From Rhizobium esperanzae (GTDB lineage Bacteria > Pseudomonadota > Alphaproteobacteria > Rhizobiales > Rhizobiaceae): a stretch of 64,000 nucleotides of DNA. The DNA lies in contig NZ_JACIFY010000024.1 of NCBI RefSeq assembly GCF_014197615.1, positions 1 to 64,000 of the forward strand, given 5' to 3'. The translations under genes were made by a program, and so were the position numbers. Under the pieces are notes generated by a model that saw only the letters and a program-made list of their open reading frames with translations, did not search any database and was not told the DNA's origin. Below, piece by piece: positions 43,762-53,160 of the stretch (within the stretch, counting starts at the first letter, position 1; each line of letters begins with the position of its first letter).

Positions 43762-45581
43762 CCCGCAGACCTGTTCCCCCCAACGGCCGCACCGGCCGCG
43801 TTTCGCCGGGCAAAGACTGGACCGCGCCGATCGGCGGCTGGCGAACCGATGTCGAGATGGCGGATATGCCTGCCGACGCGGCCTTCCAGCTTGACAATTT
43901 CTTTCCCGAGGCCAACCGGGTTCGCGCCCGCTACGGCTTCCTTCCCTTCGCCACCGGTCTTGGCGGCGACGTGCAGACGGTGATTGCCTATTCCGGCGTC
44001 GGCAACAGGCTGTTTGCCGCCGCCGGAGACAAGATCTTCGACGTGACGGTCGGCGGGGCCGCCGGTGCGCCCGTCGTCTCGGGCCTCTCCAGCGCCCACT
44101 GGTCGGTGCAGCAATATACCAACCCGGCCGGCCAGGAATTCCTGCGCCTGGTCAACGGCCTCGACACGCCGCTGCTCTTCAACGGCGCCTCCTGGACCAA
44201 CAATTTTCTCACCGGCACCGCAACGCTTGCCACCCAGAACGTCGCCGTCCGCAACACGGCCTATACGCTGAGCTTCTTCGGCACCGGCTCGGTGGCGCTT
44301 TCCGGCGCCTTCACCGGCACGCTGAACGGCACCGGCGTCAACAACCGGGTGTCGCTCACCTTCACGCCGGCGGCCGGCACGCTTGTTGTCACCGTGACGG
44401 GCTCGGTCACCAATGCGCAGCTGGAAAAAGGCGCGGCCGCCACAGCTTACGTTGCCTCGACGATGATCACAGGCATACCCGACGCCTCGCTGCTGATCGC
44501 GGTGACGGCCTATCGCTCGCGCCTGTGGTTCATCGAGAAGAACTCGACCAATGTCTGGTATCTCGCCACCGATGCCGTCAGCGGGGCGGCAACGGTTCTG
44601 CCGGTCGGCGGCAATATGAAATATGGCGGCACGCTGGTTGCGATCAACGTCTGGACGATTCCGGTTTCCACCGGCCTGCAGCAATGCCTGGTGCTGATCT
44701 CCTCGGAAGGCGAGGTGATCGTCTTCCAGGGCTCCGATCCGGCAAATGCCGCCAATTGGAGCCTGATCGGCACCTTCAAGCTCGGCCGGCCGCTTGGGCT
44801 CGATCGCTGTCTGCTGTCGGTCGGCGCCGATCTCGCCATCATGACGACCGACGGCATCGTGCCGATCACCAAGGCGGTACAGCTCGACCGCGGCGCCACC
44901 AGCCTCGGCGCGATCACCGCCAGGATCGGCCCGACATGGCGCGAGACGGTGGCCGCCACCGGCACGACCTCAGGGGAGTGGCAGCTTTCGAGCTTCCCGG
45001 CCAGGCAGATGGCGATCGTCAACCTGCCATCGTCTTTCGGCCCCTATCAATATGTGATGAACACCGAGACCGGGGCCTGGTGCCGCTTCGTCGGCATGCC
45101 GGCCTCCTGCTGGGCGACATGGCAGGACCGGCTGTTCTTCGGGGCGGCCGACGGCACGGTCTACGAGGCGGAGGTCGGCGCCAACGACAACGGCGTGGCG
45201 ATCGACGCGCTGATGGTCGGCGCCTGGAGCCGCTATGGCGACGGGCTCTCGACCAAGCTTTCGAAGCTGATCGGCGTGACGGCGCAGATCGGCGTGTCCA
45301 CGGTGATGTATGCCGGCATCTCCGTCGACTACCAGACGAAGATCCCGACAGCGCTTCTCTCCTCGGTCGAAAACAATGCGGCGGCGAAATGGGGAACGGC
45401 GATCTGGGGCGTGTCGAAATTCCCCGGCATTTCGCTGGTGCGCAAATTCGCCTCCGCCGGCGGGGCGGGCTCGGCGCTGGCACCGACGATCCGCGCGCTG
45501 ATCTCCGGCTCATCCGGTTCCGTCTCCGAGGCCGCCGTTGTCGGCGGCTCGGTGCTTTACGAAAAGGGCGCGCCGATTTGA
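43758..45581 (+). CDS. Tail/hub structural protein (gp10-like)
   Basis: 607 residues, beta-rich: FQLDNFFPEANRVRARYGFL, then repeated short strands with Gly turns, and WYLATDAVSGAATVLPVGGN. It resembles the beta-propeller-like plug or needle-base proteins of short-tailed phages. Translational coupling to the adaptor supports a tail-stem role. No tape-measure features. Confidence 0.65.
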   Translation: MTRRPVPPNGRTGRVSPGKDWTAPIGGWRTDVEMADMPADAAFQLDNFFPEANRVRARYGFLPFATGLGGDVQTVIAYSGVGNRLFAAAGDKIFDVTVGGAAGAPVVSGLSSAHWSVQQYTNPAGQEFLRLVNGLDTPLLFNGASWTNNFLTGTATLATQNVAVRNTAYTLSFFGTGSVALSGAFTGTLNGTGVNNRVSLTFTPAAGTLVVTVTGSVTNAQLEKGAAATAYVASTMITGIPDASLLIAVTAYRSRLWFIEKNSTNVWYLATDAVSGAATVLPVGGNMKYGGTLVAINVWTIPVSTGLQQCLVLISSEGEVIVFQGSDPANAANWSLIGTFKLGRPLGLDRCLLSVGADLAIMTTDGIVPITKAVQLDRGATSLGAITARIGPTWRETVAATGTTSGEWQLSSFPARQMAIVNLPSSFGPYQYVMNTETGAWCRFVGMPASCWATWQDRLFFGAADGTVYEAEVGANDNGVAIDALMVGAWSRYGDGLSTKLSKLIGVTAQIGVSTVMYAGISVDYQTKIPTALLSSVENNAAAKWGTAIWGVSKFPGISLVRKFASAGGAGSALAPTIRALISGSSGSVSEAAVVGGSVLYEKGAPI

Positions 45582-45994
45582 TCGTCTCCCAACCCAGCGA
45601 GGAGATCGCCGCCTGGGTGGGCAGCAGGATCGGCGTCGCCTTCCACCCGCCTTACACCACACTCGCCCATATCGACCGCGGCCGGATCATCGCCGGCTTC
45701 GTCTTCAACGTCTGGACCGAACATGACGTCGAGGTTTCGCTCGCCGCCGACCGGCTGTCGCTGACGCTGATGCGATCGGTCTTCCGTTATGTCGTGCATC
45801 AGCTCGGCTGCCGCCGCGCAACCGCCAGGACACGTGCCGATAATGCCGAGGCCCAGCGGCTTCTCATGCGGCTCGGCGCCCGTCTGGAAGGCCGCCAGCA
45901 GGCCTATTTCGGCGACTGCGACGCGCTGCTTTACGCAATCATGAAGGAGGATTTTCCCTATGGTCTCCACGCCGAAGGCCCCGAAGGCACCTGA
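45578..45994 (+). CDS. Phage GNAT-like acetyltransferase
   Basis: 138 residues from a TTG at 45578 overlapping the previous stop. GNAT pattern: GRIIAGFVFNVWTEHDVEVS, LGCRRATARTRADNAEAQRL and LLMRLGARLEGRQQAYFGDC. Such proteins are encoded within tail clusters of several phages; whether they modify phage or host proteins is unknown. Confidence 0.7.
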   Translation: MIVSQPSEEIAAWVGSRIGVAFHPPYTTLAHIDRGRIIAGFVFNVWTEHDVEVSLAADRLSLTLMRSVFRYVVHQLGCRRATARTRADNAEAQRLLMRLGARLEGRQQAYFGDCDALLYAIMKEDFPYGLHAEGPEGT

Positions 45995-46967
45995 TCCAAA
46001 GCAGACCGCAGCGGCGCAGACGGCCACCAACGTCGACACCGCCATTGCCAACTCCGGCCTGAGCTATGTCAACCAGTACACGCCTGACGGCGCGCTGGAA
46101 TACAAGACTACCGGCTATCAGACGATGACCGACCAGAACGGGAAGACATACCAGATCCCGATCCGGTCGGCCTATCAGACCTATTCGCCCGAGAACCAGG
46201 CGATCTACGACCAGACGCAGCAGACGCAGCTCGGCCTTGCCAGGCTCGCCAACGACCAGACCAATAAAATATCCGGCGTGCTCGGCACCAATGTCGATCT
46301 CAGTTCGGGCAATGTCGACAAATACGTCAACGACCATTGGCAGTCCGGCTTCAATAACCAGTGGGACCGCGACCAGGCGAGCCTCGATCAGAGCCTGGCC
46401 GACAAGGGCATCTCGATGGGCTCGGCCGCCTACGACAACGCCATGCGCGATTTTTCCACCCGCAAGCAGGCCGCCTCCGACCAGTATCTGGGCGACATGT
46501 ATTCGAACGCCCAGAACGCCATCCTGACCGAGCGCAACCAGCCGCTGAACGAGATTTCGGCGCTGATGTCGGGCTCGCAGGTGCATCAGCCAAGCTATGT
46601 CAATTCGCCGACGACGCAGCTGCCGACGGTCGATCAGGCCGGGCTGATCAATGAGAACTACAATCAGAAGATGGGTCAGTACAATCAGCAGCTCGCCCAG
46701 TCGAACGCCGCTATGGGCGGCCTGTTCGGCCTCGGCGGCTCGCTGCTGGGCGGCTGGGCGATGAAATCCGACCGGCGGCTGAAGGAAGACATCAGACGGG
46801 TCGGCAGCCTGGATAACGGCCTGCCGGTCTACGCATTCCGCTACAAGGAGGGCGGCCCGATGCAGATCGGCCTGATGTCCGACGATGTGCGCAAGCTCCA
46901 TCCGGAAGCCGTACTCGAAGCTGCCGACGGCTTCGACCGCGTCGATTACGAAAGGGCCGTCGCATGA
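45960..46967 (+). CDS. Phage tail protein with C-terminal S74 chaperone domain
   Basis: 335 residues. The first ~265 residues are Gln/Asn-rich and helical, suggesting a virion or ejection protein. The C-terminal 68 residues match the intramolecular chaperone auto-processing (peptidase S74) domain: MKSDRRLKEDIRRVGSLDNG with the Ser270-Lys275 pair, and FRYKEGGPMQIGLMSDDVR. This domain trimerises fibre proteins and then cleaves itself off. Its 3' end is copied, in degraded form, 480-500 bases further on. Confidence 0.75.
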   Translation: MVSTPKAPKAPDPKQTAAAQTATNVDTAIANSGLSYVNQYTPDGALEYKTTGYQTMTDQNGKTYQIPIRSAYQTYSPENQAIYDQTQQTQLGLARLANDQTNKISGVLGTNVDLSSGNVDKYVNDHWQSGFNNQWDRDQASLDQSLADKGISMGSAAYDNAMRDFSTRKQAASDQYLGDMYSNAQNAILTERNQPLNEISALMSGSQVHQPSYVNSPTTQLPTVDQAGLINENYNQKMGQYNQQLAQSNAAMGGLFGLGGSLLGGWAMKSDRRLKEDIRRVGSLDNGLPVYAFRYKEGGPMQIGLMSDDVRKLHPEAVLEAADGFDRVDYERAVA

Positions 46968-47285
46968 TCCCAACCATCTCAGGCGGCAATACCGGCAGGA
47001 CACAGGGCGACATCGACGACCAGCGCAAGCGGCTGGCCTACGCCATGCTGCAGCAGGGCATGGATACGAGCCCGGTGCAATCGCCGTGGGAAGGGGTCGC
47101 GCGGCTTGCCGAGAGTGGGCTCGGCGGCTTGGCGGTTCGCCAACAGCGGCAGGCGCAGCAGGCAGGCGCCGGGTCAAGGTGCCGTCGCTCCGACAGGCCT
47201 GCCATCCGCACCAGCGCCGGCCTCTCCCGGCTTCCTGTCGCTGTTCTTCGGTGGCGGACCGACGCGCCGGACTGGCGGCTGAATT
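46964..47285 (+). pseudogene. Truncated, frameshifted duplicate of the virion lysozyme 5' end
   Basis: The first ~65 codons (DIDDQRKRLAYAMLQQGMD, QSPWEGVARLAESGLGG) match the start of the 702-residue lysozyme gene downstream. Near 47172-47178 the sensible frame changes; the shifted frame reads QGAVAPTGLPSAPAPASPGF then LSLFFGGGPTRRTGG before a stop near 47282. It lacks both lysozyme domains. Either the original small gene before a fusion event or a duplicate. Confidence 0.7.
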
Positions 47286-47299
47286 AAGACATCTGCCGC

Positions 47300-47446
47300 G
47301 TCGGCGGAGGATAACGGCCTGCCGGTCGATCCCTACCGATACAAGGAGGCGGTCCGATCCGGATCGGCCTCGTGTTCAACAATGTGTAAAAAATCCATCC
47401 AGACAGACGGTTTCGACCGCGTCTTCTACGAAAGGGCAGTGGAGCA
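47300..47446 (+). pseudogene. Degraded copy of the S74 3' end
   Basis: GGATAACGGCCTGCCGGTC at 47309 and TTCGACCGCGTCTTCTACGA at 47412 match 46811 and 46932 of the S74 gene. Between them are small deletions and stops (TGTAAA around 47387). Together with 46964-47285 this defines a tandem duplication with a period of 480-500 bases. Confidence 0.7.
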
Positions 47447-49555
47447 ATGTCACTAGCGTCATTCATTTTCGGCGGCGATACCGGCAAGACACAGGGCGAC
47501 ATCAGCGACCGGCGCAAGCAGCTGGCCGATGCCATGCTGCAGCAGGGCATGGATTCAGGCCCCGTGCAATCCCCCTGGCAAGGGGCTGCGCGTCTCGTCC
47601 AGGCCCTCCTGGGTGGGCTGGCGATCCGCCAGCAGGAGCAGCAGACAAGCGGCGACGGCAGCGTGGCGCCGGCCGGCGACCCGGGCGACTATCCCTTCGC
47701 GCCGCTGCCTGACAACGGGCCTATTCCGCCGGAAAGACCCAGTCTCGATCCGCTGACGACGACGGACGATCGCGGCGGACAGCCCATGGCCCCGGCCGCC
47801 CAGCCCGGCGCCGGTCTCTTCGCGCCGCTGCCCGACAACGGGCCCATTCCGACGCCGAAGCCCTATCGCGACCCGATGGTCACGACGGATTATCGCCGGG
47901 AACAGCCCATGGCGGCCGGTCAGCCGCCGCAGTTTCCGTTGGAACACTTTGGCGATCCCGTCGCGTCGCCTGCCAATCCGCCCATTCCGACGCCGCGGCC
48001 CTATCGTGATCCGATGGTCACGACCGACGATCGCCGCGAGCAGCCGATGGCGACCGATCAGCCGGGCGACGATGCCTTCGCTCCGCTGCCTGACAACGGA
48101 CCCATTCCTTCGCTGAGACCTAGCTATCGCGACCCGCAGGTGACGACGGACGAACGCCGCCAACAGCCCGCGGTGCCTGCTCCTGGCGGCGGCGCCGCCG
48201 GATCCGCAAACGACGGGGCAGAGCTTCAAACGATTCTGTCCGATCCCGTTCGTAGCGCCAAGCTGCCGGCCGGCATGCGCAACAACAATCCCGCCAATCT
48301 CAAATATGTCGGGCAGCATGGGCCAGGAATCATTGGCCCTTCCGAGAACACCGACCAGGGCGATCCGCAAGTCGTCTATGCCACGCCGGAAGCGGGCATG
48401 CGGCACAATGTCTGGCAGATCATGAGGAAGTATCGAAAAGGCATGCTGACCCCGAATCAGATGATCGCCGGAGCCAGCGGATGGACGCCTAAATCTTTCA
48501 CGGCGGCCGCCAACATTGCGCAATTGATGGGCATCGGCCCTGACGACGATCTCCAATTGACCGACCCGGCAATGGCAAAGAAGTTTGTTCGCGCCCTCAT
48601 CACTCAGGAGCAGGGAACATCGGGCGCTCTTTATCCGGACAGCATGATTGAAGCGGCAATCGCAGCACAGTCCAAGGGCGTTGCGCATGCCGTGCCGACC
48701 CAACCGGCCAAGGAGCCCGTTCCCACGCCGAGGCCGGAATATCCCGATCCGCAGATGACGACGGACGAGCGCCGCCAGCAGCCCGCGACGGCGCCCCAAC
48801 TGCCCGGCGACGATCCCTTCGTTCTGCCCGATAAAGTGCCCGTTCCCACACCGAAACCCGGCCGCCACGATCGGCAGGCGGTAAGGGGCGCGCCCAGCCA
48901 GCAACCCGCCGACGCCGATGTCTTCCACGGCTTCATGGACACGGTGAAGAACGGTTACAAGACGAAGAATGGCTCGGTCATCCAGGTCACCAACCCCTAC
49001 GGCCTGGCGGCCATCGCCTCGACGGGCCAGTCCGAAAGCCAGTTCTCGACCAAGAGAGCCAACAGTTCCTGGTCCGATCCGAGCGCGAGCGGAAAGAAGG
49101 GCACTTCGGGCGGCATCATGTCGTGGCGCAATACCCGCCTGCAAGCGCTCTACGACTTTGCGGCTCAAAAGGGTGAAAAGGTGGGTGCGATCAGCCCGCA
49201 GACGCAGGCCGAATTCTTCCTGCAGGAGAATCCCCATCTGATCGCTAGGCTGAACGCCGCTAAATCGCTCGAGGAAGCGCAATCCCTCATGAACCGAGCC
49301 TGGGCTTTTAAAGGCTACAATGAGCGTGGAAACCCGGAGGTCAGCAACCGGCTCGCCAGAGCCAGGAGCTTTATGCCGCAGTACCAGACGGAGGACACCG
49401 CCGATCCCTCCGCTCAGCCCGGCAATCCATCGAATCCTCCGCCGAGACAGGGCTCTCGCAACCCGCAGGAAACGATGAAGCGAGGTCGGAAACAACCGGC
49501 GGCGGACGCGCTCGTACACGCACTCCTTGGACGGCAGCAAAGTGGCCTGTGGTAG
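47447..49555 (+). CDS. Virion protein with two lysozyme-type domains and Pro-rich repeats
   Basis: 702 residues. N-terminal helix (1-65). Residues ~85-245 carry four diverged repeats built on LPDNGPIPTPKPYRDPMVTT and DDRREQP. Residues ~270-395 look like a virion muramidase/transglycosylase of the PRD1 P5-like type (AGMRNNNPANLKYVGQHGPG, TPEAGMRHNVWQIMRKYRKG). Two more repeats at ~423-490. Residues ~495-640 match tail-lysozyme domains (GLAAIASTGQSESQFSTKRA, with Glu530 as likely catalytic acid; FFLQENPHLIARLNAAKSLE). It should open the cell wall at infection. The duplicated 5' end suggests recent remodelling. Confidence 0.75.
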   Translation: MSLASFIFGGDTGKTQGDISDRRKQLADAMLQQGMDSGPVQSPWQGAARLVQALLGGLAIRQQEQQTSGDGSVAPAGDPGDYPFAPLPDNGPIPPERPSLDPLTTTDDRGGQPMAPAAQPGAGLFAPLPDNGPIPTPKPYRDPMVTTDYRREQPMAAGQPPQFPLEHFGDPVASPANPPIPTPRPYRDPMVTTDDRREQPMATDQPGDDAFAPLPDNGPIPSLRPSYRDPQVTTDERRQQPAVPAPGGGAAGSANDGAELQTILSDPVRSAKLPAGMRNNNPANLKYVGQHGPGIIGPSENTDQGDPQVVYATPEAGMRHNVWQIMRKYRKGMLTPNQMIAGASGWTPKSFTAAANIAQLMGIGPDDDLQLTDPAMAKKFVRALITQEQGTSGALYPDSMIEAAIAAQSKGVAHAVPTQPAKEPVPTPRPEYPDPQMTTDERRQQPATAPQLPGDDPFVLPDKVPVPTPKPGRHDRQAVRGAPSQQPADADVFHGFMDTVKNGYKTKNGSVIQVTNPYGLAAIASTGQSESQFSTKRANSSWSDPSASGKKGTSGGIMSWRNTRLQALYDFAAQKGEKVGAISPQTQAEFFLQENPHLIARLNAAKSLEEAQSLMNRAWAFKGYNERGNPEVSNRLARARSFMPQYQTEDTADPSAQPGNPSNPPPRQGSRNPQETMKRGRKQPAADALVHALLGRQQSGLW

Positions 49556-49693
49556 CCCGTCCAGGCTTTCGAGGGCAGCAATTCGTGAAAGCTCGGCGCC
49601 GGGCGCTGACCATGGCGCCCGCGGGTGGCGGACCAACGACTGCACAACACAAGGTCTCGCAATTCGTGGGGCCTTTTCCTTTGGAGAAGCTCA

Positions 49694-51049
49694 ATGCCTA
49701 GAAACCCATCCACCGGCGTCTATTCCAAACCCGCCGGCACGACACCTTCCGTCGGCCAGGTCATCGACCCGGCGCCGTGGAACGCGCTGACCACCGATCT
49801 CGGCAACGAAATCACCAATTCGCTGCCGCGCGACGGTTCGGCGCCGATGATCGCGCCTCTCAAGGCCGCAGGCGGAACCGTGTCCGCGCCGGGCATCGGC
49901 TTTGCCTCGACCCCGCAGACCGGCCTCTATCTGAAAGGCGGCGGCCTGCTCGGCTTTGCCCAGAACGGCGTTGATGTCTCGTTCGATCACGCTCTGGTCT
50001 ATGCGGCCAAGTCGGGCGATTACACCGCGCTTGCATCGGACGACAACGCGGTTCATCGATTCACCGCGGCCGCGACACTCACCCTGAGCGCAGCGGCGAC
50101 GCTCGGCGCAAACTGGCACTATTGCGTCATCGCCGATGGCGGGGACGTGACGATCGATCCGAACGGCTCGGAGACGATCGATGGCGCGGCCACGCTCGTC
50201 CTCAAGGATGGCTATAGCATCAACATCATATGCTCCGGTGCGGCTTTCTTCACCAACAAGCTCTTCGCCAGGATCCAGAATAAAGCCGACAGCGCGGCGG
50301 TCGGTGATTTCGTCGTCGGGCTCATCCTTTCCAACAACGGCGGCAGCCCGAACACCCATATCGATTTCACCGCCGGCTCGGCCAGATCAGGGTCGAATTT
50401 CGTTTCCAGCGCAGCGTCGTTCACCAAGAGGGTAACGGGAACATTTGCGGCCGGAACGGGCGCGGGCGGCCTCGACGCCGGCGCGGTCGCGGCAAATGCG
50501 ACATACTTCGCCTATGCCTTGCGCAAGGACGCAGACCTGTCTTTCGACGTTGTTCTCTCGACATCGGCAACGATCGGCGGCATCACCACGACACTGCTCG
50601 CCGGCTATACCGTCGTAAAATGCATCGGCGTCGTACTGACCGATGGAGGTTCGAACATTCGCCAGTTCGTCATGTATCCGCGTGACGAATATACGTTCGC
50701 CGCGCCGGTAAAGGATGCTGTCAATGCCGCTATCTCTACGACCTCAACGCTTCTGGCGCTAACAGTGCCAAATGGGGTTAAGGTCAAGGCGAAGCTGCGC
50801 TTTGAAGTCACATCGAGCGCGACGACCAATGCTCTACTGATTCACGATCCGGCGCAGGGTATTCTTGTTGCTGGCATCGCTGCCGATGGCGGTAACGCAG
50901 GCGCTGTCCAAGTTGCGGGCAACTATGCCGTAGGGGGGCAAGATGTCTGGACGAATACGAGCAAGCAAGTCCGACAAGTCGCTGGCGCTGGCGGCAATAT
51001 CTGGGTTTGGACCGATGGGTTTTATTTCCCATGCGGGAGGAATGCATGA
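49694..51049 (+). CDS. Tail fibre or tailspike protein
   Basis: 451 residues from the ATG at 49694, with GGAGAAG upstream. The N-terminal part (PSTGVYSKPAGTTPSVGQVI, DPAPWNALTTDLGNEITNSL) is a typical fibre-base segment. The middle is a Gly/Ser/Thr-rich beta region, and the C-terminus (GGQDVWTNTSKQVRQVAGA) forms a head-like domain. Probably the host-recognition fibre. Codon use and GC are normal for the phage. Confidence 0.75.
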   Translation: MPRNPSTGVYSKPAGTTPSVGQVIDPAPWNALTTDLGNEITNSLPRDGSAPMIAPLKAAGGTVSAPGIGFASTPQTGLYLKGGGLLGFAQNGVDVSFDHALVYAAKSGDYTALASDDNAVHRFTAAATLTLSAAATLGANWHYCVIADGGDVTIDPNGSETIDGAATLVLKDGYSINIICSGAAFFTNKLFARIQNKADSAAVGDFVVGLILSNNGGSPNTHIDFTAGSARSGSNFVSSAASFTKRVTGTFAAGTGAGGLDAGAVAANATYFAYALRKDADLSFDVVLSTSATIGGITTTLLAGYTVVKCIGVVLTDGGSNIRQFVMYPRDEYTFAAPVKDAVNAAISTTSTLLALTVPNGVKVKAKLRFEVTSSATTNALLIHDPAQGILVAGIAADGGNAGAVQVAGNYAVGGQDVWTNTSKQVRQVAGAGGNIWVWTDGFYFPCGRNA

Positions 51050-51176
51050 TGCCATTTCTCCCAGCCGAGCGACAGTGCAATGAACGGTGTGCTGGAGCTT
51101 GCGGCGAGAGTATGCATCGCAGTCTCTGGCAATTATTGACGTCGTGAGCTAATGACCTCCGAACTCGGAGGAAATT

Positions 51177-51734
51177 ATGGCAGCTGATAAAGCATCGTAC
51201 CGGAATCGCGGAGGAGTTCTGCAGCGTCTCGTTACCGCGTACAAGCGATTTCGTTACTTCAGCCGCGCCGGTTCGAACCTGGTTGTCAAGCGTAGCGCCG
51301 AGTTTCGAATGGTGAACCATGCGGTTCTTGAAGTCGGTAGCAATGTGACGATTCAAGATCATTCGTTCTTTCAACTCACGATGCCTGAGCCGAAGGTGTT
51401 TATTGGAAACAATACGGTCATCGGGCGACGGAACATCATCACTGCCAAAAATCGCATCTCCATAGGCAACGACGTGCTGATCGGTTCAGATGTCCAGATC
51501 ATCGATCATGGGCACGGCATGCGGCGCGATACGCCCATCAGACTTCAGAAGGCCGAAATCGGTTTTGTCCAAATTGGTGACGATGTCTGGATTGGCGCGG
51601 GTGCCAAAATATTGATGAACGTCACGATAGGGACTGGCGCGGTGATTGGAGCAAATTCTGTCGTTACAGTCGATATTCCCGACTATGCAATCGCTGTCGG
51701 CTCGCCGGCGAAAGTCGTTAAATACCGCGTTTAA
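51177..51734 (+). CDS. Hexapeptide-repeat acyltransferase within the prophage
   Basis: 185 residues with left-handed beta-helix repeats (FIGNNTVIGRRNIITAKNRI, ISIGNDVLIGSDVQIIDHGH, VQIGDDVWIGAGAKILMNVT) and the CoA-loop His region IIDHGHGM; the end is VGSPAKVVKYR. This is the maltose/nodulation-type O-acetyltransferase fold. Its AT-richer sequence differs from the flanking virion genes. With the divergent membrane acyltransferase it probably modifies surface polysaccharide of the lysogen. SD CGGAGGAAATT. Confidence 0.85.
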   Translation: MAADKASYRNRGGVLQRLVTAYKRFRYFSRAGSNLVVKRSAEFRMVNHAVLEVGSNVTIQDHSFFQLTMPEPKVFIGNNTVIGRRNIITAKNRISIGNDVLIGSDVQIIDHGHGMRRDTPIRLQKAEIGFVQIGDDVWIGAGAKILMNVTIGTGAVIGANSVVTVDIPDYAIAVGSPAKVVKYRV

Positions 51735-51861
51735 TTAGATTTGATAGCACGTGGCGTAGTAGTAGGGCGGTGCCGCCTCAAGCATTAGGAACCTCGCCAA
51801 TGATAAACCCCAGGGGTAGCGCGATCGCTGCCGCTGCATCGGTCTCCAGCACTTTGAGGGG

Positions 51862-52860
51862 CTACGCGCCGTCGCTTATCGCGATCCGATCACGTTCTTC
51901 CAAGCGGCGTCTGGCCCCTAACTGCTCCATCTTTGCTTTGGCACGACGCGCGGCGGCATGGCACGGCTTCTCGATCTGTCGGTAGAATGGGTAGACGAGC
52001 GCCAGCGATAGGGCGCAAACGACCACAGGCGTCGTCGCGAACCATTCAATCGCTGCGGCCGCGATCACGTGGACGAGGTAAATTGAAAAGCAGGCGCCAC
52101 CGATGGCCTCCAAGGCATTGATGGGGCCTCTTTCAGAGGCGTTCCTGATCTCGGCCAAAATCCAACAACCAGCCAGTGCCGAGAATGGCACCATGGTGAG
52201 GTAAAAACCGGCGGCGGTGTTCATCGTCGCCCAGTAAAGAGCGGAAGCAGTTGCGGCAGTCGCGACACGCCAGCCCCAAACACTGCCAGGAAGTTTCAGG
52301 CGGTGGAGATTTTCGGCGAGATAGCAGCCAAGCAGCCAGGCAGGTAGCCCGACGACCCAATTGAGCTGCGGCCCGTATTTCATAGCGTTCCCGTATTGGT
52401 CCGAGCCGAGGCCAATTGCGACACCGTAAGAGGCGATGGCCGAAACGGCGATAAGAACCGGCCATCCGATCCGGCGCGATATCGGTAAGATCAACGGGTA
52501 GAGGCAGTAGTAGACGGCTTCGCAGACGACAGACCAGAGGATATAGCCATCGACCGGGTTGTAAGCCCTTATCCCTATCGCTTGAGCCATGGTGAATGCC
52601 ACGGCGGCTGGCGGCACGATCCGAATAAAGCGGCCGGCAAGAAATGGTCCTACCTGAAGCAGTCGCGTCCGATACGGGTAATGGATGCAGAAGCCAGAGA
52701 CCACAAAGAAGGCAATTACCGCCGGATGGCCCGTGAATATGTATTTCGAAAGTCCGGGCATTGAGGGGCCCAGAAGGTGTGCGAATACAACAGACAGGGC
52801 AGCAACCGCTCTGACGGTATCGATACCTTCGACTTTGACCGAATTTTGAAGTGAACGCAT
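51862..52860 (-). CDS. Membrane acyltransferase-3 (OafA-like) within the prophage
   Basis: 332 residues from the ATG at 52860; a TTG at 52902 is in frame. About ten membrane helices. The acyltransferase-3 signature Arg-x10-His is present (TVRAVAALSVVFAH), as is SGFCIHYPYRTRLL. It lies on the opposite strand to the late genes, between fibre and lysis genes, a usual place for lysogenic-conversion cargo. It would transfer acetyl or another acyl group to lipopolysaccharide or exopolysaccharide, changing phage receptors. Confidence 0.85.
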   Translation of the reverse strand: MRSLQNSVKVEGIDTVRAVAALSVVFAHLLGPSMPGLSKYIFTGHPAVIAFFVVSGFCIHYPYRTRLLQVGPFLAGRFIRIVPPAAVAFTMAQAIGIRAYNPVDGYILWSVVCEAVYYCLYPLILPISRRIGWPVLIAVSAIASYGVAIGLGSDQYGNAMKYGPQLNWVVGLPAWLLGCYLAENLHRLKLPGSVWGWRVATAATASALYWATMNTAAGFYLTMVPFSALAGCWILAEIRNASERGPINALEAIGGACFSIYLVHVIAAAAIEWFATTPVVVCALSLALVYPFYRQIEKPCHAAARRAKAKMEQLGARRRLEERDRIAISDGA

Positions 52861-52959
52861 ACGGCCAAGTAACCTCGGCGCGAAGACTTTATCAAGAGAC
52901 AACCAATAGTGTACTTGTTGGTACTCTAATAAAGGCGCCGATCCTGAGGCAAAAATCCC

Positions 52960-53160
52960 ATGAAATTGATCCGCAACAAGCGCCGCGTGCTCACGTGGTC
53001 GCTGTCGATGTGGTGCGTCTATTTGGCAGGCTTGTTTGAGCTGCTGCCGTATGTCGTGCCGTACCTCGATGACTTCATCCCGAAATGGCTATCGATTGGC
53101 ATCCTTCTGATGTCCCCGATTGCGCGCATCATCCATCAGGAGACTCTCAGAGATGAATAG
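52960..53160 (+). CDS. Holin-like small membrane protein
   Basis: 66 residues with a basic start, two hydrophobic segments (about residues 12-35 and 43-58) and a charged tail. It is followed directly by the endolysin gene (8-base overlap). Position and topology fit a holin; there is no sequence family I can name. Confidence 0.65.
   Translation: MKLIRNKRRVLTWSLSMWCVYLAGLFELLPYVVPYLDDFIPKWLSIGILLMSPIARIIHQETLRDE

Noticed and set aside
47555..49645. 696-codon minus-strand frame opposite the virion lysozyme
   Set aside because: Shadow frame of a repeat-rich plus-strand gene with clear lysozyme-like motifs.
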